This document shows, piece after piece, positions 10,867 through 22,659 of a DNA stretch of 64,000 nucleotides. The position numbers and the translations under genes are program-made. The notes under the pieces were generated by a model. The model had not been told where the DNA came from, made no database searches, and worked only from the letters and a program-made list of their open reading frames with translations. Origin of the DNA: Amphirosellinia nigrospora (taxonomy: Eukaryota > Ascomycota > Sordariomycetes > Xylariales > Xylariaceae); NCBI GenBank assembly GCA_004123355.1, contig SCHM01000002.1, forward strand, positions 4,933,569 to 4,997,568, in the 5' to 3' direction. Positions within the stretch are counted from its first letter, which is position 1. Each line of letters opens with the position of its first letter.

Positions 10867-13031
10867 ATGAGTGGGGCTGAGGTATTGCAGGTGGTTGCTT
10901 CGGCGATCAGTATTGTGGAGTGCAGTGTCAAGCTGGCAAAATTTATGAAGCATCTCAAGGACGATTCTCGGGACATCCATGATTGGCTGGTAGAAATGAA
11001 AGAAAGCATTGACACTCTCCAGAATGTTTTAGATTTCGTCAAATTAGTTGCCAATGGTCCGAATATGCAATATGCTGACGACGGTCCCACCGAATGGATC
11101 TGCACTATAGTGCAAGCTTGCAATGACCGAGCGGCGAAGATCAATAAGATGTTGCCACCAATTCCAAAGATGGCCTGTTGTCGAGGATAGACTCCGTTCT
11201 GAGAAAGCTTATTGATGACCGTGCTATTAAGGAGCATGAGGTCGCTATTCAGAGATGGATAACATTATTGCAAACAATAATCGTAACTTTATCCTTGTAA
11301 GCCGACTTCGTGAATCGCAACCTATCACTTTACCACAGCTAATGACATTTGTGTGTTAATTTAGGGACCGAATATCTCATTTGGCCAGAGATTATGAGGA
11401 CCATGATGATGAATTCGATAGGATCAGTGCCAAGGTCAATACAAAGCTTAGTCATAGCTTGCCTTGCACTCCAGAGGCATCAATTTACCACCTTAACGAG
11501 GGATTAAACTTCCCTACCTCAACTCAGACTCATTTATCCATAATACACAAGTCGAAGCAACATGAACTTCAACACGACCAAACAAGAGTCGCAAAACTCG
11601 AATCAGAGAGGAAATATCTTGAAGCTGCTAAAAAGCAGGGGCATATCATTAAACTTCGTCGTGAACTAAATAATCATATGCCCTTGAGTGCTCAAGATGA
11701 AGCCGTACTAGTCGAACGACAAGCAGACCTACTGCTCCAATGCCATACCATTGGACGGCGTTATGAAGCGACTAGATTACTCGATAATTTCATCAACCAT
11801 CAAGGACGAATGCTAACAGAGGAGATGAGCGGACGGATAAAGTTGAGAATTGGCGAACTATATCTAGCAAAGGGTAGGCTTGGGTCTGTCGAGAAAATAA
11901 AACGTGCCGCGACTTTTCTTGAAGAAGCAACAACCGCTCTGGAAAAGCTACTTCCGTTTCCTCATCACCTTTACCCAAGATCCATGGTGTGTTTGGTGAG
12001 AGCCCTGGAAACGCTTCAGAACTCAGATGACGCCCTGAGATTGAAATCGCTCATGCTCTCACAATATTCGGATGCAGAATTGGATTGTGATATCAATTGG
12101 GAGTATAAGGATGAACTAGATTGCAAAGCTCTAGAATGGTGTAGGACAAACCCGGCTTTTGACGTGGACTCGGCGGGCTTCAAATTTGACGACATTATCC
12201 AAGGAACATCTGCGGTTCATTTAGCAGTTCGAGACGGGAACATTGCGGTCGAGAGAGATGCTGGTCGAAGTTGAGCAGATCGACGCTCTAGATAGCGACG
12301 GGTGTACCCCTTGTTGATAGCGGCACAGGAGAGGTGCAGCGACATCTGAACTTTTGCTTGATCATAAGGCTAGTCTCACTAAGGCTGACAGGTCCGGCCA
12401 AACCGTCTTGCATAAGTGCCAAACGTGCAGCAGTGATGGCCGTGATATCGCTATTGCTAGGCTGATTCATGGCCATGAGCCAAGCTTGATGAACATCAAG
12501 GACTCAACTGGCAAAACCGCTCTATGGATGGCATGTGAGGAGGGCAATGAAAAGATGGTAGAGTTCCTTCTCGCTCATGACGCTGATCCCAAGATCCCAT
12601 CAAACAAGAACAAGACAACCCTGCAGGTCGCCGTCGACATGATGTCATCAAACGGTACCCGACAGATACATCCAGACCGGCTACGTATCATCGAGATGCT
12701 TCTAAAGCACGATGTCGATAGTAACGAAACGGATAGCCTGGGCAATACGCCACTTTACACAGCAGCATCAATCGGGGACTTAGAGGTCGTCCAGCTCTTG
12801 CTGGATCCTGATTACAATACAAGAGTGGATTATTTGGGACGTCGTGATCAGACGCCATTAGCGGCGGCGGTGGAAAACAGACGTGTTCCCGTCATTAAAG
12901 AACTCGTATCCAGAGGCGCGAGCGTCACCTTGAAGGGTGTCGGCAGGAACGCAAAAAGTGCCGAGGATTGGGCCAAGGGCCACCGGAACAAGGAATTGAG
13001 AGATGCTTTTAGAGTGGGGGTCGACGGATGA
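10867..13031 (+). CDS. ankyrin-repeat protein with a STAND-type N-terminal domain
   Basis: The ATG at 10867 opens MSGAEVLQVVASAISIVECS, the amphipathic helix typical of the N-terminal domain of fungal STAND/NLR-type and ankyrin proteins. A hydrophilic helical middle follows: a charged coiled-coil-like stretch near 11,540-11,690, then TPR-like helices (RRYEATRLLDNF, FLEEATTALEKLL). The C-terminal third holds at least five ankyrin repeats (GKTALWMACEEGNEKMVEFLL, GNTPLYTAASIGDLEVVQLLL, QTPLAAAVENRRVPVIKELV). No NACHT or NB-ARC P-loop was found between them. One intron spans 11297-11364. The frame changes by one base about four times: near 11172, and three times between 12255 and 12350. All are apparent deletions. 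The gene is isolated and its partner proteins are unknown. Confidence 0.6.
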
Positions 13032-13858
13032 GCCAAAACTCTATGGGGAACACTTCTGCTACGAGTTCGAATTCGCTGCGCACACGAGATTCGGCAACAT
13101 CGCAACCTTTGCGTAGACTGTTTGGGACTGGTGGTCGATCGTAGCCTTATAATGTCGAAGACCCAGGCGTAACGCGTTCAATAAAACACTCTGTGGGATT
13201 ATCAGAAAAAGATGCTGTTATCTAGTATCTCTCTCTATGTTTGGGTTGGCAATCATTTTTTCCCCGGTATATGACTTGGATTTTGTTGAATTAAGTGGTA
13301 CACTCCACCCACTGGTTTGACGTATATATATCATGTATACCTCCCGAGTCCTTTAGACCCGGATCCATCCTTTACCGAGGCATTCTTCTTATGCCCTTTC
13401 CCCAAACTATTGTTATGGTTCACCTCTACGGAAGCCCTAGGTGGTTGTATACTGTGCGAGAATATTGATCGGGTGAGAGAATACGGCGTAACTTTGTGAT
13501 ATTGGCTAACTTCGGGGGACTAGCAAGTTTAGGTCGGGTATTATTAATTATCAGAATAGCTCCAAACTTCGCACTCTATCTAGCTAAATAAATAATAAAA
13601 TACAGTCAGGTAATTATTATATAAAGAAAAATATTATAAATAAATAATGCTATAGGATTTATAGCAAGCTTAGATATAATGCGCGCATATATTAAAATAA
13701 GTAGAAATATCTAGCGAAAGCGATTCCGATTAGATTTAATTGATTTTTTATGTTGTGGTTGAATTATTTTGATTGTTCGTACGAAGGTGCTAAAAAGTGG
13801 CCAGGATGGTTGTGTGGCCAGGATGGTTGTGTGGTACGTTACCCTACTACCGGGCTTA
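13032..13858. other. intergenic, with a mildly AT-rich patch
   Basis: About 825 bases without a supported gene. Positions 13,540-13,760 are clearly richer in A and T than the flanks, like a small RIP-touched relic, but no element could be recognised. Confidence 0.45.
13797..13830. repeat. perfect 17-bp tandem duplication
   Basis: GTGGCCAGGATGGTTGT occurs twice, head to tail, with a partial third unit (GTGG) after it. It lies just past the 3' end of the P47-like gene. Confidence 0.8.
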
Positions 13859-15557
13859 TCATCGATCCGCGTAAGTGATATGCGAGATTAAGTCTTGATG
13901 GTCAGAGAATACGACGTTCTTGAAGATGAAAGTTTTTCCTCCGGGGAACACGTAGTCTTCGATAAACGAGATAGGAAAATGTCCGATATGGGGAGACTTG
14001 ATCCGGGTCTTATCAGTGAACACTTTCTTCACGAACTCGTCGAAACTAGGACCCCAGAAATCGCATTTCAGTTCCTTGGACTTGTCGACGATCTTCCCCT
14101 CGGTGCATTTCGCTTCTAGCTTTCCCCTATCGTTGACGGCGATGTCGTACGTGTCCGTGAGTGCGTGGTCTATGATATAAGCCTCGCCCCATTCGATCCC
14201 TGACTTGACTTTCATGTTAAAACCAGAAATGCTGATCGACCACGATGGTGTTTAGCCGGAAGACGATGTTGGTTGTATAGTAGACTCTCGCTGTGATGTA
14301 ACACATCCCCAGCCTAAACGTCTGTGTGTAATTTCCAGAATCCAATCCATCTTATACACTGTCGCCCCTTGCTGCGTCACCGTGCCGGCATCCTTCGTCG
14401 CTGATTTTGAAAAGTCCCATTTCATCTCTGAATTCCAGCCCTCATCGAAATAGAAGTTTGGTTTAATTGCTTTTGATAACATATAAGGCATCAGCTGGGT
14501 GCTAAAATGGTCTGCGAGGACGTTTCTTTGAATGGAAATGGCTCCATGGGCTTGATTCAGCTCTGAGACATCTATCCAATTCCACGAAAAACGAGTTGCT
14601 TCCGGAAGCCTATGTCCATTCGCGGCGCATAGGTAGTTGATAGTCCCCGCCTCCCTTTGCTTTAGATCTGGCTTCTCAACCAATCTACCGTCAGAGTCGA
14701 CGTATGGGCTCACGCTATAGCGAAAGTCTGTCAAGTTCAAGGTAGGCGCCGGGTCTGTAGATGACTTGGGTTTCATCTTTATGACACACGAAAGAAGGGG
14801 ATTTCCTTTACTCTTGGCTTCGTCAAAGTACAAGCCCAAAAAGTTTCCATGAGCATGGTGTACTCAGGCGTCCCCTTCGGTACTCCATCAATGATTGGAG
14901 TTTCAGTGATGAGCTTCGCCGTCTCGAGATCCAAGATCAGCTGCTCGATCCCGAAGATGTCCTCTTTTGATTCTCTTTTCAACTTCTCCGCCGCATTACG
15001 GACGTCGGAGGGCACATTCTTCCCGTCCTTCTCCCAGTCCACGGTATGCCGACTCAAGTTCACTTGACTCGTGAACGTCCATGGTTTATCTTTCGGCTGA
15101 GACACATTGAGCCATGTGTCCTTCTTGAAACGACCCCCTTCTAGATAGCTCACGATCTGAAAGTCGGCACAATACATCTTGAATGTGACGCTTTCTGAGC
15201 CTCTCCCAAGTTCGACGAGGTCTTCGAGCCCCTAGGATCGTCCACATCCGGGAGCCCAATACTGGCCCACCAACCGCGGGTGAACTGAACCTTGTTCAGG
15301 TCTTCAATGCGATCATCTTTCACATCCGTGCCATTGGGAATCTTGAAAGGATCAGTCTTACACAGTGATGAGAATTCATCTAGTGTAAGTTGAACTTCTT
15401 TGCCATCCTTGTATACATAGCAACATCCGACTCGGGGACCACGATTCTCATAAAGAAATTTCTTCATAACATGATTGATGGCTTTTTGAGTAGTAGCAAC
15501 GACAAAATCATAGCCATAGTGACTATCGGAGAGATGAGAAGAATGAGAGTCGTTCAT
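13859..15557 (-). CDS. P47/TULIP-like protein, about 560 residues (tentative)
   Basis: The ATG at 15557 gives MNDSHSSH, followed by SHYGYDFVVATTQKAINHVM near residue 12. A YGxD-V-A...IN/VN opening is the hallmark of Clostridium P-47 and OrfX-type proteins, which have the tubular lipid-binding (TULIP) fold and also occur in fungi. Later stretches are rich in beta-type segments and conserved-looking aromatics (FTRGWWASIGLPD, RFSWNWIDVSELN, WILEITHRRLGW, FIFKNVVFSDH). No signal peptide or membrane segment is seen, so a cytosolic lipid-binding role is possible; this is inference. The reading passes through about three or four changes of frame and shows no clear intron. It is divergent from the large gene at 16,321, with 763 bases between the starts. 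Confidence covers the existence of a gene; the family call alone is about 0.4. Confidence 0.6.
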
Positions 15558-16320
15558 ATCGTCGTTTTGTGTATGCTATTAATTGAAGAGAACCAGGACC
15601 GTAATTGAATTGATGCGGCAATTTTATTCCCTTTTCCAGTTCTTGAATAGCCGTTTTGAACTGGCAAAGGACTCAAGATAACCTTCGCAAAATTTGGTTA
15701 TACATTTCAAGTGAGGCAATATATTTCAAATTAGTATTTAGTAATACTGCGGACACCTCGAATTTGAAGTCCTAAGGACATCCAGGTGGCGCTACGCATT
15801 GGGTCTCAATCGGCGATGATGTGTAAGTCCCTTCCGGAATAGAGTTCCTCGAAGTCTCAATCAAGCTGAACCCTGCAGTAGCGTCCTGTATTTGGGCGTT
15901 TTCCTTTCCATCATCCACAGTGGCAGCCCACCCCACTGCCGCACGCTAGCCAACCAATTTGCAAACCATCAACGTGTCTCTATAGAGATACCAAGCTCGC
16001 ATGCATTAGTGAAAGTCTTCAGCGTCATTGTAATTTTCAGCTCCTCCACAACAGCATGAACTATGCTCTAATTGTCGTTTCGTATTTAGTGTAGCAGATC
16101 ATATATGAATTGATATTACTAGCTTGTGACAGGCAGCTGAACATGAAAATACTCTAGATAACTTCAAGTGAATCAGGCATATTCCATATTTCCAACGCTA
16201 CGTCACTCTATCGTCCCGCATAGCGCGATCATATATAGAAACTAGCTATGCGTCGTTGAGTAAGTGGGAGTCAAGGTCGCAGTTGTAGTATCAATATCGC
16301 CTGAGGGGCTGCTTATCACC
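15558..16320. promoter_or_regulatory. shared divergent promoter region
   Basis: This 763-base gap separates two outward-facing genes. CATATATAG at 16230-16238 is a TATA-like element about 83 bases before the plus-strand ATG. No equivalent was found for the minus-strand gene. No coding frame is supported here. Confidence 0.45.
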
Positions 16321-19300
16321 ATGGCGACCACTCCTTCCAAGATTCACATTCAGGCGGATTCGGAGTTGATGAAGAACCAGAAACATGCAGTGGCCATGGG
16401 TCCGCAGCAGCAGTTTCAGGTACTTCAGACTCCTGACGGAGACGCGATGTTTTTCTCGATCGGCAGCGAGGGAGCTTTCTATGTCACCCGTGAAATGCGG
16501 GAATCTGGCAGTGGCTGGGATCGGATCGATCTGTCCGCGTCACTAGTTGGCGACAAGAACGGTGCTGAGAAGAAGGCTAAATCATTTGCAATTTCGCAAA
16601 ACCCCAAGACATTGGACGTCGACGTAGCAGTAATCATTAGCTCAGCTGGGAATGATACTCTTTACATCTCAACCGGCAACTCATGCGCCAGCGACACATG
16701 GGCAGATGGTATATCATGGACTAATGTCCCTTTTGATGCCGTTGATGGCAAGCCTCCGTCTCCATTTGTCGTATCGGACATGTACATGTTGACCGAGAAT
16801 ACAACGAAAGACCCAGGTCGCTTGACCTGGTTTGTCGACATTTCTATCAGCCCAAACACTGGCTTTCGACGTCTTGAGCGATACTTCATCGACCTCAACT
16901 CTACGCCAAAGTGGATTAGACATACTCTGCCCAACGACGTGGAAGAGGGGTCAATAACGAGCTGCCTCGGCCGTCGCCGGGGTGATTTCTATGCTGGCAT
17001 ATACTCTCTCGGGAAGATCGGATCTTCAAAAACCCTAGCTTTTACACCAACAAAGAATTACTGGGATGAAGAGTCGCCGCCGGAAATTTCGCGACTCGCA
17101 TATCCGTCTGGAACTACCGCGATAACGTCTTGCCCCAACCATGATGGGTTGACCAACTTGTTTGTGGCTGCGGACGAAGGTCTCTATGTCTTCCGCCCGG
17201 ACAGACAGAAAGACAAAGATATAGGCGATCTCATTATTCCTTCTCCCCTGTGTGTAACACGAACTCTTTTCGCGGAGCCACACATTTAAGTTCCAGCAGC
17301 ACCGATTCGCGCACGGTGGTTTGGGGTCTTAACGGTACGGCGGATCTAGTATATTCGTCGTGCCCAGCCGGCAGCGAGACAGATTCTGCTTCGTGGTCAC
17401 TGCCTATGCAAATAGCCTCCGCCGTATCGCAATTCGCCTTTTACCTCAACCGACACCCCTAGCAACGTTCTATTTGCTCTTATAGGAGAACAAACTTTGC
17501 TTCAGTTAACTCAAGACCCAACAAGTAGTTGCTGGAGTCAACGCCACATCTTGTTGCCCAGTCTTGACATAGAAAAAATGTTCGAAGCAAACACTTTCAC
17601 GACGCATATAAAATGCACCGATGAGAATGGTACGCCGGCTCCTCAGAGCGTGATAACGCTGCATTCAACACAGGAGGCTTCACTCAATATCAATAATACG
17701 TACCGGAAGATTAGCCGTGACGCGGCACTCACGGTTCGAGCGGACTATACCGGGAGTATCGTCATCGTTCAAGAGACTAGTTCACTATCGGCTACTTGCC
17801 TGACAATCAAGGGTGATGATCAAACAGTCATAGTTAGCCCCCAGGTCAAACTCGCGGAGCGACTGTCTGGCATTAGGTCCGGATCTGACTTGAAGAGTGT
17901 TCGGTTCCAGGATTCGAAAGGAAATACTCGATCGCTTGTACCTAGTGATGTCTCTTCCGACGATTTGGACGCGGTTGCGGAGTGCCTACCGAGATTTTTA
18001 GAAGCTCAATCGGTACTACCATCCGATGGCTCTAAGCAGACGAAAACCAAAACAGCCTCCTTAGCGGAGCCGAGCGACGTCAAGATCTGGGGAATCACAC
18101 GAGCTGGAGATCAGCTCAATTTCGTCGAGGGCCTTGACGCACTTGCCATCGTAAAGGAAGTAGTTAGCCCGGTGACCTATTCAGACCTTGCTTCCATCAG
18201 CCTCATGTCGAGTTCTTCTGACATAATCACAACGCCTGCTGGCGACTTGTTCAGGTTCTTACAGGACACGTGGGACAACGTCACAGATTTTATCGTCAAG
18301 CAGGCCGATGGGTTCTGCCAATTCATCGCGCGTATCGGTGGGAAGATATACACAGCACTTCTCGACTGCCTCAATGCGGTGGCTAGCGCGATCGAATTTG
18401 TCTTCACCAAGATCAAGGTCTTTTTCGAGGACTTGGTGCAATGGTTGGGGTTCCTGTTTAACTGGGGAGATATCCTTCGCACCCACCGAGTCATGAAGAA
18501 CATATTCACTCTATACACGAGGGATGCTGTTGACCAGATCGATGTTTTGCGCACACATCTGGAGAACGGGTTCAATCAATTGGAGAGTTTTATCAACGGC
18601 GACTCCTGGCAAAAGCTGCAAGACGGTGGAAAGACTATTGGTGAACACGAAAAAGATGGCGACACCAAGTTTGCGGGTACGGATAGTCCGCAAAGCAACT
18701 GGGCGGTTCACCACACTGGCAATGGCCTCTCTGTTGCTACTTCGCCGGAAAGCAACATATTTTCGGCCGCGGCAGATAAAGGTGCGATTGAGAAGTTACT
18801 ACAAACGCTCAACGACGCCGTCACAGAAGAAGAAGAAGTTCTAAAGAAGGCCATTAACGATATCAAAGAGGTAGTCTTTGACAAGATCCATACCATGTCA
18901 CCGATGGAAGTGGTCCAAAGGGTGTTGAAGATTTTGGGCACATTCTTAATAGGCACCGCAAAGAACATACTGTTGAAACTGCTTGATCTTGTCAAGATAG
19001 TTTTCTCGGGAATTCTCGACCTCCTGGATGCACCGCTAAACATTCCAATCATCTCCCCTATGTACAAACTGGTCACAAATGGCGATACCCTTTCCGTTCT
19101 CGACCTAATTTGTCTAATCGCTGCTATCCCAGCAACACTGGTCTACAAAATTGTCGTAAACGACGTCCCGTTCCCAGACAACAGCGAAACCCAATCGCTG
19201 ATCAAAGCAAAGTCATTTTCCGAGATTTCATCTCTACTCTCGAAGGCAGATCAAACCGATGCCGCCTTCATCACCGGTCGTTCGTCATCATCGGAGCCTT

Positions 19301-19877
19301 TAAATACAACAGCGGCTCCCACGCTGGCAAAGAAAGTAGTGGCGATCTTGAAGATAAGCGTCGTCGCGGTCAGCGTAGCCAACGTGGCGGTCTCCGTCGC
19401 TAAGCGCGAGTTCAAAATCTCGGGCACAGCCATTAACAGTATATCCATGGTCCTATTCCTCGCCAACTCGAGCCCCACCATAGCGGCCATTTCGTGTCCA
19501 TCGGGAAATGGACCTACGTGGGCGACGTAGTGCTATTCCTGGGGTTGGGCAGAGCCTCGATGGATAACATGGGCTTGATTTCGGATTTCGTATGGAAGGA
19601 CTACGTATCGCCCGGGATCGCGACAGTGCTCGGGATGGTGGGATTCATCACCGCCATCTGGGAGCAGACGGAGAAGTCAAAACCCAAGGTAAGTGACATT
19701 GTGGGATTCATTGGCAGGATCTTCTCAAGCTCTTCGTCTACCTTAACCATTGCTACCTCCAGCCGAGTAGTCGGACCCCAGTTCAGTGCTATTGCGTTCG
19801 GGATCTCTTTGGCTTGCAGTTTGAAGGCCGGTATCATGTCAGCGGGCTCGGGAGGGTTGATCTTGGGTGATAGTTAG
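16321..19877 (+). CDS. large protein of unknown function: beta-rich front, helical rear
   Basis: The start is the ATG at 16321, in a good CACCATGG context. The first half (to about 18,050) reads like repeated beta-blades (FQVLQTPDGDAMFFSIGS, LFVAADEGLYVF, VVWGLNGTADLVYSSC, NVLFALIGEQTLLQL), suggesting a beta-propeller-like front. The rear holds long amphipathic or hydrophobic helices (FCQFIARIGGKIYTALLDC, VFFEDLVQWLGFLFNW, VVQRVLKILGTFLIG, AKNILLKLLDLVKIVF). It ends in strongly hydrophobic segments that look membrane-associating (VVLFLGLG, FGISLACSL). A WGDILRTHRVMKN stretch sits at the helical core. About three frame changes interrupt it and no intron is evident. I recognise no named family. 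Its divergent neighbour is the P47-like gene, so the two may act together; that is inference. Confidence 0.65.
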
Positions 19878-20125
19878 GAGGCGACATAGGTAATCTTGAT
19901 AGCAGTAGCACTGATTTGTGACAAAGGCTTGTGCTCAAGTGCCTGGAATGTAGAAATATGCTCGCCAGATGTTTCGATTCTTATTAAACAATTACGTATT
20001 ATCAGACAAAGAAGCGTAGATAGGAAGTGCACCTCCTACAGTATAACCATGTAGTGTATCATCAAAGGAGTGACCGTGTCCCAACCTTACTACCTAACCC
20101 TTCGCCTCCCTCCCTTGTCATGGTC

Positions 20126-22659
20126 TTAGACACCCGGTTGCGTGAAGCCCGGCAGATCAGGCCAATTTCCAATCGCGGCCGGGTCGCCTCCAATGCGAAC
20201 CCAAACGGAATGACTCGGCGTAGGGCCATCTAAGACAAAGAGTTGATACCACGACGGCGGGCTGACCCTAGCATTCGGTGGCGCCGTGACGGTGCACGCG
20301 GTGCCCGAGCAGGAGAACGCTGGGAATATGGTGCGCTGACCCATGTTATTCCCATGTGTCGATCCGACGGCCGCGATGAGCGACACCTTGACAGCACCGG
20401 TGAAGGTTGAGGTGAGCGTGAAGGACACCGTCTGCCCGTAGGCCCAGTCCTTGTTCTGGATGGTGAAAGTCGGCTTGGGCGCGCCGGAGAGGATGTAGTC
20501 GGGCGAGAAGTACTCGAGCCGGTACTCCTCGGGTTGATCTGGTCCTGTGGGTCAGAACCTGACACTAACACGCGCCCATCGTTCATAAGGACCGCTTCCG
20601 AGTGGTAGAGGCGCGCGATAGTCGAGTTGGCGAGCTGTGTCATTCGAGAACCGACGGGTTTGGAAGGGTCGTATAGAACGGCTGCCTTGTTGGGGTTCGT
20701 GGCTAGGCCGAAGCCCGCGCGCCCGTTGACGGCGCCGTTGAGGATCAGGTATCGGCCGTCGGGGAGGTTGACCATGCATGTAACGACACGGGTCGAAGGC
20801 TATAACGAGAGTTAGCAGAAGAATACTAGACTTTTAGGGAATGTAGATAGAGACTAAGCAGTGAGAAGTGCTACACACCATTCTCTCGATAACCCAATTC
20901 GAGCCCGAAACTTCTGGTTGCATAGAAATGCAGTTGTCCAAGCCAAAATTCGCGCCATCGGTTGTGCCACCGCAAATAAGGACGGTCAACGGATCGGTAT
21001 AGGGAGCAGATTGGGGCAAGAGGCTCATTGTTCCTTGCAAGGGGTAGTTTCGTCCAGATTCCGGATTATTAACGGCACCGGGCATCTGCGGGAGCATCTT
21101 TGTCGTGCTAAAGTCAGTCTGCGAGATGATCCGGGCTTCATTCCACTGAGCAAAGAATATGCCACCCGATGGCAGAACGGCCAAGAAGGGGTATGAGTTA
21201 ATCTTCTCGACGTTTTCAAGGTAGTCTAGGTAGAGCGACGTCGTGACCCCGGCAGGTCTTGGCAAGATCTCGCAAGTTGGAACTACAGGACCATCGGACC
21301 CGTCCTCGCCGCCCATCACGAGGATAGATCCATTGCTGAGTGTCATCGCAGTCGGGTACCAGCGAGCATCTAGGAGCGCCAGCGTAGTGACATCCTCTTC
21401 CCAATCATTCGTCCCGTTCTTCCCCAGGCCTAGCTGGGGTGTGAAGAGCCGGACGCCGTATAAGGATTGAAGGGACCATCCACCGACGTTGATCTGGCGC
21501 CCAGCTTTGTCGGGCAGCACCAAGGACGCGGAGCAGAAGACGTCAGTCTTGAGCTGGAGCTCGCGGAAGGCCGTGCCGTACTGTGGCGCGAGAGTAGGAT
21601 CGAACTCGAATGAGCCGCTGCTGTTGTCGTAGACTTGTGTGCCATGCTTCTCTACGAAAACGACTTTCTCATTGATACCGACGACACTTATCAGGGGCAG
21701 GAGAGGCGCCGACATAATGAAATCATAGCTTCCTGCCGCGACGCCTTGGGCATGCGTCCATGTTGTCAGAGGTGCACCAGTCCATGTGTAATACGATAGT
21801 CTATTGCCGCCGCCTAACTCAAAATCAGTCACTCATTCATCCGCATCAACGAGGAATATGCGAACTTACCGCAGAGGTGATGGGGGTCGCCTGGGCAAGC
21901 AATGGTACAATCGGTTTCTGGCGCTTTGGTGACTGCGCTCGCATCACCACAAACTGGACGTCCATATTAGTCTCGTCATTCCTGGCAGAAAGAAATATGT
22001 AATCATTTAAGTACTTACAACATTGATAGCCATATTCAATACCACCTGCATTGTAACCGAATTGACTGCAGCCAGCGATACAAGCCTCAATTGTAGCATT
22101 TTGCTGGTCTTCACTCATATACGGCAAAACACGGTTATCAATGGCATCTCTTTGATTTCGATTAGCCTAACTCCCCGCAATAACAAGGGGTATTATTGGG
22201 TCCCAAAATAGCTTATACATACACCACACATCCGTAGTATTCCCAGGAGCCGGGGAGATCCTCGGTTAGCGCAGTTGGAGGCTGGAACACGGTGAGAGTG
22301 GCATTGGAGAAGACGGAGAGGCGATTCCCAGCACCACAGTCCTGGGAAGCGTCGCCTGAGCAGGCCATGTTGCAATCCGCATCGCTCGTCAGATTAGCGC
22401 CGTTGCGGAGGTAATTGTCACAGAAGCATTGGGAGGCGTATTCCAATCCGGCCACGCCATATCCTGCACCGATACAGGTATCGACGCAAGATTCGATAGT
22501 GAGGTCTTGGCTGTCCGGCTGCTGAACCGAGAATGCTCGACCACTGCTACCCTCGGTATAGCATCCCCTGTAGGCCCATGTGCCAGGAAGCTGAGGCACG
22601 GTCCCCAGCGGCGATGGGGTAGGGACGGCAGCGGCGGCAGCCCCACGAATGAACGCCAT
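20126..22659 (-). CDS. double-WSC glyoxal oxidase (copper radical oxidase, AA5-type)
   Basis: Two WSC carbohydrate-binding domains ([11 protein letters not shown]...C-rich; [17 protein letters not shown]...) precede a glyoxal-oxidase beta-propeller and a DUF1929-like C-terminal domain. The copper-radical residues are visible: Cys in TDVFCSASL, Tyr in ARWYPTAM, Tyr-His in [10 protein letters not shown] and His in [11 protein letters not shown]. These enzymes oxidise small aldehydes to acids and make H2O2 outside the cell. Four GT-AG introns fit exactly: 22150-22222, 21954-22018, 21814-21869 and 20800-20878. They join the WSC cysteines (QCFC, CGGGNRL) in phase. One frame change of one base falls near 20537-20541, after DPQDQINP; the downstream frame [13 protein letters not shown] is the family sequence. 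The start [12 protein letters not shown] is short for a signal peptide, so the true N-terminus is uncertain. Confidence 0.85.

Noticed and set aside
20230-20775. Minus-strand 181-codon frame as a separate gene
   Set aside because: Its first part is the oxidase exon. After a one-base change the rest is an out-of-frame reading rich in Arg, Ser and Pro.
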